64,000 bases of DNA from Akebia trifoliata (taxonomy: Eukaryota; Streptophyta; Magnoliopsida; Ranunculales; Lardizabalaceae), in NCBI GenBank assembly GCA_017979445.1, contig CM030717.1, forward strand, positions 22,369,288 through 22,433,287. Reading direction: 5' to 3'. Below, piece by piece: positions 10,352-22,109 of the stretch. How positions within the stretch are numbered: position 1 is the stretch's first letter; every line of letters begins with the position of its first letter. The translations under genes and the position numbers were made by a program. The notes below the pieces were generated by a model that searched no databases, was not told where the DNA came from, and worked only from the letters and a program-made list of their open reading frames with translations.

Positions 10352-10970
10352 TAGCAGAGAATGTAAGCACAGTCAGAGCCTTTTTCAAGGACAGTGACTC
10401 AAATAGCCGTTTGCAGGGTTAGCTCAGTACGGACTGTTTTATGGTTGAGAATGTAAGCAGAGTCAGAGCCTTCTTCAAGGACAGTGACACAAATACCCGT
10501 TTGCAGGGCTAACTCAGTGTAGACTGTTTTATGGCTGAGAATGTAAGTGAAGTCAGAGCCTTCTTCAAGGATAGTGACACAAATACCCGTTTGCAGGGTT
10601 AGCTCAGTGTAGACTGTTTTATGGTTGAGAATGTAAGTAGAGTCAGAGCCTTCTTCAAGGACAGTGACACAAATACCTGTTTGCAGGGTTAGTACAATGC
10701 AGATTGTTTTATGGCTGAGAATGTAAGCAGAGTCAGAGCTTTCTTCAAGGACGGTGACTCAAATACCCGTTTGTAGGGTTAGCTTAGTGCATATTATTTT
10801 ACAACTGAGAATGCAAGTAGAGTCAGAGCCTTCTTCAAGGACAGTGACTCAAATAGTCATTTGCAGGGTTAGCTCGATGCAGATTGTTTTATTGCTGAAA
10901 ATATAAGGAGAGTTAGAGCCTTCTTCAAGGACAGTGGCTCAAAGAACCGTTTGCAATGTTAGCCTGGTAA
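10352..10970 (+). repeat. 90-bp tandem repeat array, about 7 copies
   Basis: Units of 90 bp contain GAGAATGTAAGCAGAGTCAG, CTTCTTCAAGGACAGTGAC and TTTGCAGGGTTAGCTCAGTG. Unit starts near 10441, 10531, 10621, 10711 and 10801 confirm the period. Copies differ by single bases. The array sits in the 3' region of the Tat-type element. Confidence 0.9.
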
Positions 10971-11019
10971 AGGTACCACCAAAAGTAAAATTTACTTTAG
11001 GTAGAACTTGGGGGGAAGT

Positions 11020-11400
11020 AAAGTAGAAGAAAGTATGCTTGAGCAGTTTGCAGCTGAAGGGGCTGTTCGTTGAGTAAAGTATGCTTGAGCAGTTTTTAGC
11101 AGAATGTGTATGAGCAATTTACAGTAGCATGTGCTTAGTAGAGTATTGAGCAAAGTATGCTTGAGCAGTTTACAGTGTGCAGTTAGAGCAGGCTTAAGCA
11201 GTTTGCAACGTGCTTGGACTGAGTATTGAGCAAAGTATGCTTTAGTAGTTTGCAGTGTGCAATCAGAGCAGACTTGAGCAGTTTGCAGTGTGCTTGGACT
11301 GAGTGTTGAGCAAAGTATGCTTGAGTAATTTGTAGCAGAGTGAGTTGAGCAAAGTATGATTAATGCATGTTTAAACAGTTTTGCAATTGAATGGGCTAAT
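11020..11400 (+). repeat. 80-bp tandem repeat array
   Basis: Units beginning GAGTATTGAGCAAAGTATGC occur at 11141, 11221 and 11301 (period 80), with more degenerate units on both sides. Each contains the submotif TTGAGCAGTTTGCAG twice, so the 80-bp unit is itself built from shorter repeats. Confidence 0.85.
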
Positions 11401-11639
11401 TGTTAAGGCAAAACAGTAGTGAGTCCCTTAACAACTTAGTATATGTATGAATCGTTTCAACCAGCATTCATGTAAGCAGTATAGTCAGTAGAACAGAAGT
11501 GATAGGAGAGAAGACAAAGAGGAAATTGCAAATGTGATAGTAAGTCTAAATTTTTTTTCATTAATAGTTAAGAGAAAATGTAAAAAAGAGATCTCGAAAG
11601 ACGGGATAGTACAGAGAGCACAAGTATAACAGTAGAGAA

Positions 11640-13850
11640 CAAGTTATCACTCAGGGGAGGGACGTTGAATAGCCGAGGAAGAAGGCTGGGTAGTGGAAGC
11701 AGGAGTGTCAGCCTTGGAAGCAGGAACAGTAGAAGGGTCTATCTCAACAGTAGTACTCGAGGGATCAGCGGCTCCATCTTGGTCCACGTCAATGACCGGA
11801 ATGGACAGGGGGTGGTTCGATTGGCTAAGCTGAAGAATCCATTGTTTGGGCAGGATTCAATTCTAAGGTAGCACTAGTTTCCATAAGATCCTAGGGATTC
11901 GATTGAGGAGGGCAATGGGATTCCCCTCCTCATCCAGCTAGAAAGGGTGAGCGTGCCTATAGTGTCCAGTCCAAGGAGCAACGTCTAGGTCCTCTTCGTC
12001 ATCCCTATCCTCTTGTTAGACGTCTCCAAAGGTAGATTGGCCTTGGAGAATTGGGCCAGGTTAGCCTCCATCTCCTCTCTAGCCTCCTGGGAAAATTGGA
12101 TAAAAGAGGCCAGCTCAGCCTGGAGCATGGTTATTTTCTCATCCTGCTCTCTAGCCAGGGCAGCTGCCCAATTGTTAGCCTCACTCTACTTCAGGAAGGC
12201 CACAGTTCCATAAAAGTGAGCCTACAAAGTAAGAAACAGTATGTTAGAGCACATATATCAGAAAGCAGTTGAGCAGGGCAGTTAGAGCAGTAGTTACCTC
12301 ATGAAGGCCGTGGACAAAGCGACCGAAGCCCAAGTCAGCGTTAGCTTGGTCAGCAACGTCCCAGACCATAGGAGAAATGGACTGGGAGAGTAGGGAAGCA
12401 GCAGTTACAGGGTCCTAAATCCCGCAACCTTTACTGTGGATGTGGCAAGGGGATCGGAAGAGGTTGCCTTCGTTCCCATCCCGGAGATAGGCTCCGCGGC
12501 CCATCCAAGCAAAGACAGCCTCCTCCAAAGTGGTCTTGCGCAGCAGGGGGCCCTCATCCTCAGACCCCTCAGAAGGGGAAGGGTTCCTTAGACTCTTCTT
12601 GACCATCATGCGCCTTTTCTGCGGCCAAAGAGGAAAAACATGGTTGTCTTCCCTGGTGGTGGCAAAATTCTGCCCTGCTTCCGCCTGAATCTCCTCAGGA
12701 AGCTTTGCAGAAATAACAACGGAACTAGTAGTAGCACCAGTGGTAACCGTAGTAGAAGCAGAAGCAGAGACGGGAGCAAGGGCAGTAGGCTTCGCAGACG
12801 GCACAGCTAGTTGCTCAGCCTCTCTAGAAAGGCTGGTACTACGGGAGGCATGGCTTCTCTTTTTCCTCCGTCTCTTGGTTCGGACAGTGGGAGGTGCAGC
12901 TCTGGTGGTAGTGGAAAGAGGGAACTCCGAGAGGTCGATGTTTATGGCGTCGAAAGACCGGCAGAACCCTAGAAGAAAAATCGTGCCACTCCGAATTGAT
13001 CAAACAATCTGAGCCTAGCATGCTGGAGGGAGGAGCTGGATGACTCGGATCCCTTCGTCGTGTAGCTGACGAAAGTGGATCAAGACCCTCCACGGTACGA
13101 CCAGAAAGAGCTCGTCGTATAGGTAGCCAAGGGACGTCACTTAGAAGATCGTCCACCACCGTTCTCTCCTCAGCCTTGGTTCGGAGGTCCACTACCTCTG
13201 GTCTATGATCTTCGGATGCTCTACATAGTATCTTCTTAGCCTCCATAGCCACCAAAGCGGAAGATTCTGCACAAGAAGAAAAACAATTAAGAAACTAGTA
13301 CAGAGCATGAAAAAGTAAAAGAACGGGCTTCATATAGTAGCCTAAAGGCAGCATTACCCTGAAAAGAGTGGGGGACTCTGAATCCCTAACGGGGAGTGCC
13401 AGGGGTAAATTCCCAATCCCCAGAAATATAGAGGGGGTCTCTATGCAACCCTTTATCAAAACTTGGGAGGGAAGGGGCTAGAGCCATTGTTATACTCTTA
13501 AAGGACATCGAGTAGAATCCCGGCCGATGGGGGATCACCTTCAGGTTGTATCGGGAAAGGAAGTCATTGGGGGTGACGATCATCTTCTCACAGCCTCCAC
13601 CAGACGGTAGAAGTTCCCGGACATTTGACCAGGGACCCAGTTTATCTTACTCAGTACCTCTTTAAGAAAAGTAGAGAGAGGGAAACTAAGGCTGGCCTTG
13701 ATTTGGCCGGCATAGACAAAGATTTCTCCCTGGCGGCAGTCGCCAGGGGCATCAGATTCACTGCCACCTTGAATATGCACCGAAGTAGGAATGTACAGGC
13801 TCCGTCGGAGTTGGGACGTAGTGATTACCATTGAACGGCCTAGTGCGAAA
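11640..13850 (-). pseudogene. antisense extra ORF of Tat gypsy element (PF04195-like), with introns
   Basis: Minus-strand coding segments at 13583-13831, 13386-13583, 12839-13255, 12415-12804 and about 11650-12220 form one protein resembling the putative gypsy-type 'transposase' family PF04195 found as an extra ORF in plant Tat elements. Landmarks: GEIFVYAGQIKASLSFPL, NFYRLVEAVRR, PLYISGDWEFTP, an acidic Ser-rich middle, and a C-terminal coiled-coil-like stretch (AREQDEKITMLQAELASF). Candidate introns are 13268-13362 (GTAATG...TTGTGCAG) and 12221-12298 (GTAACT...TTTGTAG), the latter resuming as AHFYGTVAF. A likely start is the ATG at 13831 (MVITTSQLRR). A frameshift near 13580 and some stops mark it as decayed. 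Its function in the element is unknown. Confidence 0.7.
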
Positions 13851-14259
13851 AAGAAAGGGAACAGAGAAAGAGAGGAAGAAATTACCTCAAAGCAAAGAGG
13901 CAACTGTAGCAGCAAAATAGAAAGAGAGAATGAGTCTTCGCAGGAAAGTACAGAGACGAATTTACTGAGTTTCAGCACGATAACAGACGAAGAATGCACT
14001 AAGTTCCCTATTTATAAGAAGAGGCAGAGGAGTACGTACGCTTGAGAGGATAGTTTGAGTCCAAGCCTAAGCGTCGCAAATTGGGGGTAGTACAAAAAGG
14101 CCGAAGGACACGTGGATGGATACAGATGAAGAGGAATCCATCTGAGCCGTTGGCAGAGATTCGAATCGATGTCGCATTGAATGCGTCGATTCGAAAGCAG
14201 CAGGTGCAATTATGAAAGGCCTAAGTAGCCAGTAGGAAAGCAGAATTGCGCCTTTAGGG

Positions 14260-15100
14260 TACTTATATGTTTTTCTAAAATCCTAGGACCAATCTCAGCT
14301 CTTTATACTAATCTATGGTCAAGATCAAAACATAACTTGACCAACAAATAAAGTATTTAATTAAAACTCTCTACAACCAAGAAAAATTAGTCATAGGCCT
14401 TAAAACTCTCATAATAATGAATAAACCCATATATAGAAAATAAATCACAAAATATGCCCTGTTGAAAATAATAAAATAAACAAGACCAATCCTAAAAATA
14501 AGGCCCAATGGACCTGCATGCTCCATAAAAACAACCCATTGTATCTTCCAATGTGGAATCTTAAATTTTTTGCAAATGGCGTCTTCTAACTCTAATGCCT
14601 CGGAAATTCTCAAACTATGTCATATATAGATCATCCATCCACAATGATCATAAAGGGACTCTCCTACTTTGATATACCCTATATGAGTAGTGTACTGATT
14701 TCCTCATCAACACTACAATCAATGGAAATATGGATTTAGGTCAAATTGAATGGAGAAACTCACTTCATCGGAGATCCTCGATTGGTTGATTGATTCACTG
14801 TTGTCGATGATTATCAAGGCTTCTCGATTTGATGTAAAGTCTTGGCCAGGAGAAAACATTCGGAGACAATCCTAAATGTTTCAAAAACATTCAATGTTTC
14901 ATTTTGGTCTTGGCTATAACTGAGATGTTCCACTGAACCATATTCCTAAACGGAATGGAACTTTAAACCATAATTAAGATTGTTTTGTACCTAATGTAAC
15001 CTAGGGCATGGTTGTGAAATAGCATGTGTTAGGCATGTTTGGATATGGAGTTACTAACGTTGATTGAAAATATGACTCAAGATAGTGGAATAAAACTTGT
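14260..15100. other. unassigned AT-rich sequence
   Basis: About 0.8 kb with no recognised gene. Stretches such as 'AAGGCCCAATGGACCTGCATG' near 14500 resemble LTR sequence, but I could not pair it with another LTR. Confidence 0.3.
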
Positions 15101-15379
15101 AACATAGAGAATGTGCAGGAGCCCAAAAGGAGATACTGGAAGACAACCACGACCTCTTAGATCCACCAAAAGGAGGATTTGAGGAAGATGAAGTGGATTT
15201 TGAAGAGGAAAGCCCGTTTCATGGTCATGTGCTTTGGAATGCAGTGGACAAGAAGGGTGGTTGGTGAAGGTACTTGATTTAAATGGTGGTGGCTGATTTT
15301 GATGGAAGGATGCATGAGAGAAGCCACTCTAGGATTTACTTGAGTGGAAACTCATGCTAGAAGATTGGAAGGTGTTATT

Positions 15380-16400
15380 CACAAATATGAAATTGAAAGG
15401 TTCTGCTTTACAATGGTGGAAACATTATAAAGAACAACGTAGTAGGCAAGGAAAGCAGAAAATCAGCAATTGGGAGCGCATGAAGATGAAATACTGCAAT
15501 ATCTTTCGGCTTATACCATGACACTACACGATACATTCCATGGGCTGTGACGACATGATGGATGTGCGAGAGTGCACAACTGAGTTTTATAATTTGTCTT
15601 TTTGTGTTGGGTTGAGTGAAACTGATGGGAAGTTGACTGAAATATCTATCTGCTTTGAGGATTTCAATTAGAGATGAGATGGGAATTGCTATAGTTGCCA
15701 ACCTGGATGATGCTTACTAGTATGCTCTTCGAATGGAGGAACGTGTAGCTCGTCTTGGTCCATGATGAAATAGCATTGTCTGCATCATTGTAACAATAAA
15801 CACTAGGAGTTCAGGTGTTGCTAGTGGTTTACAGTGTAATCAAACAGCTAACAAGAATAACTCTGTGCTGCATCTTCAATTAGACAAGGTTCTAGACAAG
15901 ATGGAGGAATCAATAGGGCTGGAGGTGGAAGGAACCAGCAATGTCTGGGTTGAATATTCTGGCTGGTGGCAGTTCCTCATATGGGAACAATTGAAGTTGC
16001 CAGTGCAAGGTGAGAATCTGATGGCCCGAAGAGTGATGACTAGTGACTACACCTAAGGTTGAGGAAGTTGAAGATTGGAAGTGACATAATATTTTGCGCA
16101 CAAGTGTCTCATGTGTAATGTTTTTTTTATATGGTGGCAGAGTGAATATATTGTCTAAGCATCCAACGAGGTAATGAAGTTTTCTTACATAATTTAGTTC
16201 ACTACAGGTGATCAATATGTGGATGAGGTATGGTGTGGAGTCAGCACTAATGTATGCATGTCATATGCTTCTAGGAAGGCCTTGATTATACGATCATGAC
16301 ATGGCCCGTCTTACCAAAGACAATACATATATATTCCAGAAATATGGTAATAAGTTAACCTTGCATCCTATGAATGAAGAACTACCCAATTATTCTCAAG
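15380..16400 (+). pseudogene. Ty3/gypsy gag and protease relic
   Basis: Plus-strand frames show decayed gypsy gag: LKGSALQWWKHYKEQR, then ISNWERMKMKYCNIF, then VRECTTEFYNLSFCVGLSET, then IRDEMGIAIVANLDDAY and ALRMEERVARLG, all standard retrotransposon-gag blocks. Near 16255-16380 'HMLLGRPWLYDHD' and 'TLHPMNEELP' match the end of the aspartic protease domain. Stops and frameshifts occur throughout. Gag forms the particle and the protease cleaves the polyprotein. The matching RT piece is at 17672-17811. Confidence 0.75.
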
Positions 16401-16499
16401 GATAACAATGTTACTAGTTTACTTATAGCTCGTCAATTTGATAATGCAAGTAAAGACACCATAATTGGAGATAACCATTATCCATTGAGATACACAGTT

Positions 16500-16892
16500 T
16501 TTTGAAAGAATTTGTTCATTTGGAAGTTACTTTTTAGTATTTTAGAAGGTTTCGAAGTTGTTATGAAGGAGTTATCTATATAAGGAGCTCCAATGAAAAA
16601 ATTCAGTGAGTTTTTTTTTAGAAGATTGATTAATAAAAGAAAAAGAATAGACTTTTCTTCCCTTTGTTTGTTTGTTTGTTTGTTTTTTATTTATTTATTT
16701 ATTTTTATCTTTTTGAGCATAAGAATCTGATATTGGTTCTTAATTTTAGTGTTTGCGATTGATTTCCATCAATCTCAAATCTAAATTGAAGTAATCTGTT
16801 TTGCTCGACATAGAGATACTCACAGTTTTTGGGATTTCACCATAGAACTTAATTTTTAACATAAACTCCGGGTTTGTGTGTTCTACCCTACA
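16500..16892 (+). other. possible LTR remnant
   Basis: This stretch has LTR-like features: a TATA-like ATCTATATAAGG near 16575, a T-rich tract with TTTG/TTTA microrepeats at 16667-16705, and an end-like GGTTTGTGTGTTCTACCCTACA. No second copy was found in the window, so the call is tentative. A solo LTR or an unrelated promoter-like sequence are both possible. Confidence 0.3.
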
Positions 16893-17389
16893 TCACCCTA
16901 TGTCTCCACTGTGAATTGTATCATGATGCCCAATTCATTGTGAATTGGCTTAAATCTGTCAATTTGTGAGTGAAATGGAACCTATAAGATTTGGAAGAAA
17001 ATGAAATTACGATGTAGTAAAGAGTGTAATTAATCAGAAAACTTACCCTTTTGATGACAATTCAACAATTGGAAATCAAAATGGAGAATATTCCTTCAAA
17101 TCCTCAAGCTTCACAATACACAATTCCAACAAAATTGCTAACTCCCCTCTGAGAGTTCTCAGAAATAAAAAAGTTACAGAAAAAAAAAGATTATGTTCTA
17201 TGCTTACACCCCACCCCTATTTCTGGATTTCATAGGGGCGGGATACGGGGGGGACACTTATGATAGATATGTTTGGATCGGCTAAATCTTTAATAGAGCT
17301 ACTTGAGGCGTGTCTACTAATCTCCTCATTCCAATACGACTGCCCAAGATGGTTGAATCAGACTTTTTCTCCACTGCACAACTGCTTGA

Positions 17390-17610
17390 GGTGACTGAGT
17401 TAAAATTTTCATTAAGTCATAACCGTTTCAAATGATTAAGTGAATTTACTTTTAATGTGCAATAACCCTAGGCGGTTTTGAGTAAACTTATATCTAAGTC
17501 TTAGCTGTTTGAAACGATTAACTAGTCATTTTCATGTACAAAAACTCGGAGCGGTCTCGAGTAAATTTTTCTCGAAGTATGATTGCCTGTGATGGTTGGT
17601 AACTAGCTTC
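17390..17610 (+). repeat. degenerate ~80-bp tandem repeat, about 3 copies
   Basis: Three related units share GAGT(A)AA.TT...T.AAGTC...(A)CCGTTT...ATTAA and CGG.(G/T)CGGT(C/T)TCGAG motifs at about 80-bp spacing. The copies are strongly diverged. They lie directly upstream of a gypsy RT fragment. Confidence 0.5.
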
Positions 17611-17671
17611 TAGAACAACTTTAAAATTGTCTTTCAGAGAGCTTTTCTGCAAACCATTTCTCCCACGTAAT

Positions 17672-17811
17672 AGCAGCGGCTATTACCAGATCAAGCTATG
17701 AGGTGAGGACGAGTGGAAAACGGCATTCAAGACACTAGATGGCTTATATGTGTGGCTAATGATGCCTTCTGACTTGTCCAATATCCCTAGTATATTTATG
17801 CGGGTCATGAC
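17672..17811 (+). pseudogene. Ty3/gypsy reverse transcriptase fragment
   Basis: The frame reads SSGYYQIKL, a stop, [16 protein letters not shown], then [21 protein letters not shown]. This is the conserved 'SGYHQI', 'KTAF.T..GLYE' and 'MPFGLSNAP.TFMR.M' stretch of gypsy RT. The YVDD active-site block is missing because sequence switches to a LINE tail near 17815. It is a fragment of about 46 residues. Confidence 0.8.
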
Positions 17812-17814
17812 TGG

Positions 17815-18050
17815 GCTGCTTTCCCTTTGCTTCAGTCTTGACTTCATTGGTGGTGTAGGTTTTTCTTTGGAGGTTTTTGCAGTTTGCAATTGGTTGGGGG
17901 GTATGGAAGTTGAAAAATAGAACGATTTTTTTATGAAAAAGATTCGGGTGTGAATGATGTGGTATTTTTTTTTTTTGGTGTAAAGCATTTAAAGAGTTTG
18001 GGGAATTATTTTTGTTCCCATTTCATGCATTGAAGTAAAGGGTTGAATTT
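17815..18050 (+). mobile_element. LINE (L1-like) 3' tail
   Basis: [19 protein letters not shown] and, after a short frameshift, FFFFWCKAFKEFGELF match the C-terminal LINE ORF2 pattern seen at 5260-5430 (LWRLL...W.IWKERNR...FFWCKRFKEF). It is truncated on its 5' side at a gypsy RT fragment. Confidence 0.65.
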
Positions 18051-19190
18051 ATTTGGCCATCACATGGGAGTGCAGATGATAATGTGAATCGTGGTTGCTA
18101 TTTTTCTTGTTTGATTTTATGTTCTTTTTGGGTATGGGCTAGATCTTGCTATTCTTTTTGTAATATTTGTTACAACCTGGGAAGATCTGCTATTTTGTCC
18201 GTACTTACTAATGTAGTAGGTTGGGTTGTTTGTTGGGAGGGATCTCTCCTGGTTGGTTCTTGCTATTGGGGTGTTCTTGGATAATTGCACATGCATTTTG
18301 AGATGGATTGCTAGGTATTTCACATTCAATGATCTGACCCAGTGGGACTCCCTGGATTTAAAATCAACTCACTTGCCAAACAAATTAACATGATGGAATG
18401 AATAGTGGGTTTGGATCAAAGGTGCCAACTTGCAAAGTTGGTAAAGTAAAATAAAATAAAAATGATGGCTTATTATGCTCCCTCCCTGGATGCGGAATGC
18501 AAATAATAGTGATGTCTTTTGCTCTTGTATTGTATTGTATCTACTAATGTGTTTGTGTGACATGTATAAACCCTGTAAGTTAGTCTTTTAATTGGCCACT
18601 GAGCTGATCTCTTATTGGTTTTCTCATTCATCAGATGAGTGACACAAGCTTACTGCAATGTATTGCATAGGGTCATTTGAGCATTTAGCAGAGACAGAGA
18701 GACAGAGAACAGCCAAGTAAAAGAGAAGCAAGTGGGGACTCAAATCAGACAATTTGGCTTTGGAAATGGGAGGGAGATAACTGAGATGATCTTGAGCTCT
18801 GCTTGGGTGTGATTGATAGAGGGTGTTACAGCTTCAATTTGGAGGTGGTGTCAGGTTGCCAAGTCTGGGTGGTAATATCAATTACCTGGGTTCAGCATCA
18901 TTGATAAGAAAGAAAAGAAACCCAGATGGGGTCGGAGAAAATGGCTGACAAGTATACACAGTTTGTGAAATGAGCACCTGTGGAAAGTATCTTTTGCAAA
19001 TCAAGAATGTTGACTTTGAATCACCATTTGATGTTCAGTTCCACAAATTTTTTATTTTTTTAATCTGGAATTGTTGTACTTTTAGATGAAATGATTCTGT
19101 TGGCTCCAGCACTTGACCGGATTGATTTGTGGTGGATCTATTATTACTGGGTGATTATGTGTACTAGTGTTTGCTTGTGCCCCTATCCTC
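18050..19190. other. unassigned, possibly low-copy sequence
   Basis: About 1.1 kb of mixed composition, less AT-rich than its surroundings, without TE motifs that I recognise. It could be intron or UTR of a host gene, but no exon with a convincing protein was found. The open stretches at 18084-18284 and 18117-18329 are not recognisable. Confidence 0.35.
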
Positions 19191-19194
19191 TTTA

Positions 19195-20010
19195 GGGGTT
19201 AAGAAGGGTAAAAGAGAAAAAATAATTAATTTGAAAGGGTATTATTAAAAAATCATTGAGGTTAAAAGGGTAAAAAGGAAAAATAATTAATTTGAAAGGG
19301 TATTATTAAAAAGAGGGAGGGGGGAGGAAAGGAAAGATGATAAAAGTTGGAAGAGGTGAACAGAGAAGGCAATATACAGGGATCCACAAAGAAATGGATG
19401 AGAAATTTATCCCTATAAATATATAACAAATAAATGTCCTGCAACCTGCCCACCTATATTCGGGTCATTGGCGGCCGAGCTAGGAATCCATTTGTATCTT
19501 GGTCTTTTATATTTATCCCTTTTGACTTTATTCTTTTTCATCTTTTCTCCTCTCAACCTCAAAAAAAAAAAATAATAATAATAATAATAATAATAACAAT
19601 ACCTCTCCAACGCTATTTTTTGGCTTTTGCCCCTTTAATCGCCCAAAGAGGATGTATATGTCTTCGGCACAAATTAACTCTAGTCAATTAATGTTGAAGT
19701 AACCTTGGTGGGGGACACACAAGGGGCATCTTGACGTGGTAGCGTGCACATGCTCGTAGATGTATCTATAGACATGCGCATGCCATCATGTCAAGGTGTT
19801 CCTGCTGTGGTCACTCAAGTACAATTTATCATATAATAAAATACAATGGTGGGTTTTATCATTATTATAGTCATAGGGGATAATTGTTCCATCCAATTAC
19901 AATGATCTATTTTATTGATTTTCTCTTCTCTTTCAATTTTATTATTTTTCCTCTCTTCCTCACTCTACCCTTTCCATTTTTTAATAATACCTTTCTAGCT
20001 GTACTATCAA
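19195..20010. repeat. purine-rich repeat pair in inverted orientation
   Basis: Two direct units at 19200-19310 share TTTGAAAGGGTATTATTAAA. A reverse-complement copy is at 19930-20000 (CTACCCTTTCCATTTTTTAA, then TAATACCTTTC). Similar units recur at 31440-31620. A (TAA)n tract lies at 19573-19600. The element type was not identified. Confidence 0.5.
19726..19798. repeat. short imperfect palindrome
   Basis: CATCTTGACGTGGTAGCGTG and the reverse complement of GCATGCCATCATGTCAAGGTG pair with about 20 matches over 26 bp around a ~20-bp centre. It could be a tiny foldback element. Confidence 0.45.
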
Positions 20011-21190
20011 TCCTTTTTTAAATATGGGTCAGTATCTCTAAGATTTGTGTTATCAAGGTACTCATAAATCTCAATTATTGGATTTTGTGTTTAAAGGGTT
20101 GGGATTGTGATTTTTTCATGAGTCATTTTTAAGAGTCAATAGATCTCAATTTTTTTTTTTTTCCGGGTAAAACCTTTAAATATTTGATCCCATTTAATTG
20201 GGTAAAAAAGAAAATATAATAAAGTTAGAGGGCATTAAGTACCAAAGGCCATAAAGTGGGTTTCACAAATTATTGTTTGATGGGATGTTTATCCCCATGT
20301 CACTATAGCAAATATGAGATATTTGTCTCTCATAAAACTTTAACAATTGTTGACTTTAACAATTGTGTTTTATTATATAGATATACAAGTGAGCCTTACC
20401 ATTGTATTTTATTATACAAATGGGTGAAGGGGATATATTAGAAATTGAAAATATAGGAGGGCATCTCAAATATTTTCCAATGGAGTTGTACGTGGGTTGA
20501 GACTCGAGAGTACTGCATGAGAAAAACGTGGAGATGTGATGGTCATACCGGTGTTGTTTTCTATATTTCTTAGGAAAATGACTGCAAAGATCTATTTTTC
20601 CAAAATATGTAACAAAAAGTCTCTTAAAAAAAAACATGGACTCTTTATATCAAATATTAGTCTAAAAAGGATTTTTGAAGTGAAAATATTGTAATTTCCC
20701 TGTCAACAATTTTTGAAGTTTAAAGAAATATGTTTATTTGAGAATATTTGAGGTATTGTTTTAAAATTAATGACAGGTTCCTTGACTATGGTCATCTTTT
20801 ATAGAACAATGAAAAAAAAGATATAGATGAAAAAAATAAACTAGATTTTCTCTATCCAAAACCAATAATATTTAACTCAATAGATGATGATTACAACAAA
20901 GTTGATGATGGAGATGAGTATGGTCATCATCATCACCAAAATGATTTGATCTATATATGTTAGATTTATTAAAATATATAAATAATTTTTCAATAATTAA
21001 AATGTAATTTTAAAACTTGGCTTAAATGAGTCAAATAAATTATATTGAATTTGTGAATAGTTTTTAGTAAATAAATTGTTTTTTTTTTTTTCACATAAAT
21101 ATATTACCAAATAATTTGTCAAGTTTTTTATTTGACTCGGTATACTTTTAGATCAAACCACTTTTTAAATTTGTTAAAAGGGTATTTCAA
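20010..21190. other. AT-rich sequence without recognised genes
   Basis: T-tracts and AT-rich DNA. I see no coding, RNA or repeat signature apart from simple runs. Confidence 0.35.
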
Positions 21191-21192
21191 GC

Positions 21193-22109
21193 ATTTTCTG
21201 TTACATATTTTTTCTCTAAAGCCCCTAACAATTCTCCAGATTTCTCATATACACAGTAAATGTCATACAATGTGTTTACAAGGAAAGATAAAATGCAATT
21301 CCTACAAATCTAACTACTTTGTTCTATTTTTGCAAATTGAGATTTTTTTCTGTCGATTTTTCTCCTTTGAGAACAAACAGTAGATGAGAGAAGAAGAGAG
21401 AGATTGAAAAGTTTTTTCTATTTTTTTCGAACACTAGGGCATGATTTGTTTTATAAATAGTAGACCCAATGGTCCCCTATAGTCATTATAGATATGTTTG
21501 AGCCTTAATTGACCTGTTTTTGAATGTTGGAGGATCCAAACGGTCAATACATTAACTCTAACGATTAGTCAGATTAACAATTGAGATGGAAAGAAGTAAT
21601 AGATCTTAGAGTAAAATGGACCGAACAAATTTTAAAAACCATGGGACTTTCACGCGTACCCACGTTAGACTTAAATTCGATATTTGCACCTCTTAATGGA
21701 TGTGCATCGCATGCATACACACGCACTAAGGTTTTTCAATCGGTTGGCCCCAAACACAATAGGTTGCAGTCCCATGATACCTTGGGTCCCCGTGTGCGCA
21801 AGAGGCACACTCTCTTTTTCATTCACATCCAAACATGAGAGAGAGAGAGATCTTTCATTAGTTGAACACTAATCTTATATATATTCGATGTGGGACTAAA
21901 GATTTGAAAAGGTGTCTCTATGACTGTCATAAACAAGAAAGTTAAGACAATCTTTGACTTTTAACTTATACAAAAAAAGGAAAAACTCATTTAGCGTAGG
22001 TTTCACATATTAAGAAAATATCTACACTTTACAAATAACATTCAAGAGGTCTTAAATTTAAAACTTGCTCTCAACAAAATACATGAATAAAATTATGAAT
22101 TTTACAACA
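21193..22109 (-). repeat. copia LTR plus start of a second gag (left copy)
   Basis: On the minus strand the LTR starts TGTTGTAAAATTC at 22109, preceded by a short purine tract (ATGAGGGAT), and runs about 0.7 kb to near 21385. From there to 21193 the sequence matches the gag start found at 28840-29040 in the main element. The LTR is therefore followed by internal sequence rather than by flanking DNA. The LTR carries a promoter-like TTAGTCCCACATCG with an adjoining TATATATAAG. Confidence 0.75.
21867..21900 (-). promoter_or_regulatory. USE-like motif and TATA box in copia LTR
   Basis: On the minus strand, AGTCCCACATCG is followed within a few bases by TATATATAAG. The motif equals the RTCCCACATCG upstream sequence element of plant U-snRNA promoters. 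The spacing to TATA here is much shorter than in snRNA genes. The right-hand LTR copy has TAGTCCCATATCG at 29513-29530. Its role in LTR transcription is inferred. Confidence 0.5.

Larger units (their letters stand above)
6298..14260 (+). mobile_element. Tat-lineage Ty3/gypsy element, internally deleted, 3' LTR missing
   Basis: Order: 5' LTR, PBS, integrase C-terminus, then a long 3' region with three tandem-repeat blocks (104, 90 and 80 bp) and an antisense extra ORF (11640-13850). A long repeat-rich 3' region plus an antisense extra ORF between pol and the 3' LTR is known for plant Tat-lineage gypsy elements. A 2.55 kb solo LTR (7489-10038) is inserted in it. The element cannot encode its own enzymes. 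The right limit is approximate: the recognisable leader of the antisense ORF ends near 14240. Confidence 0.75.

Noticed and set aside
12740..14045. Plus-strand ORFs opposite the antisense gypsy ORF
   Set aside because: Shadows of the minus-strand coding region, which has the family motifs.
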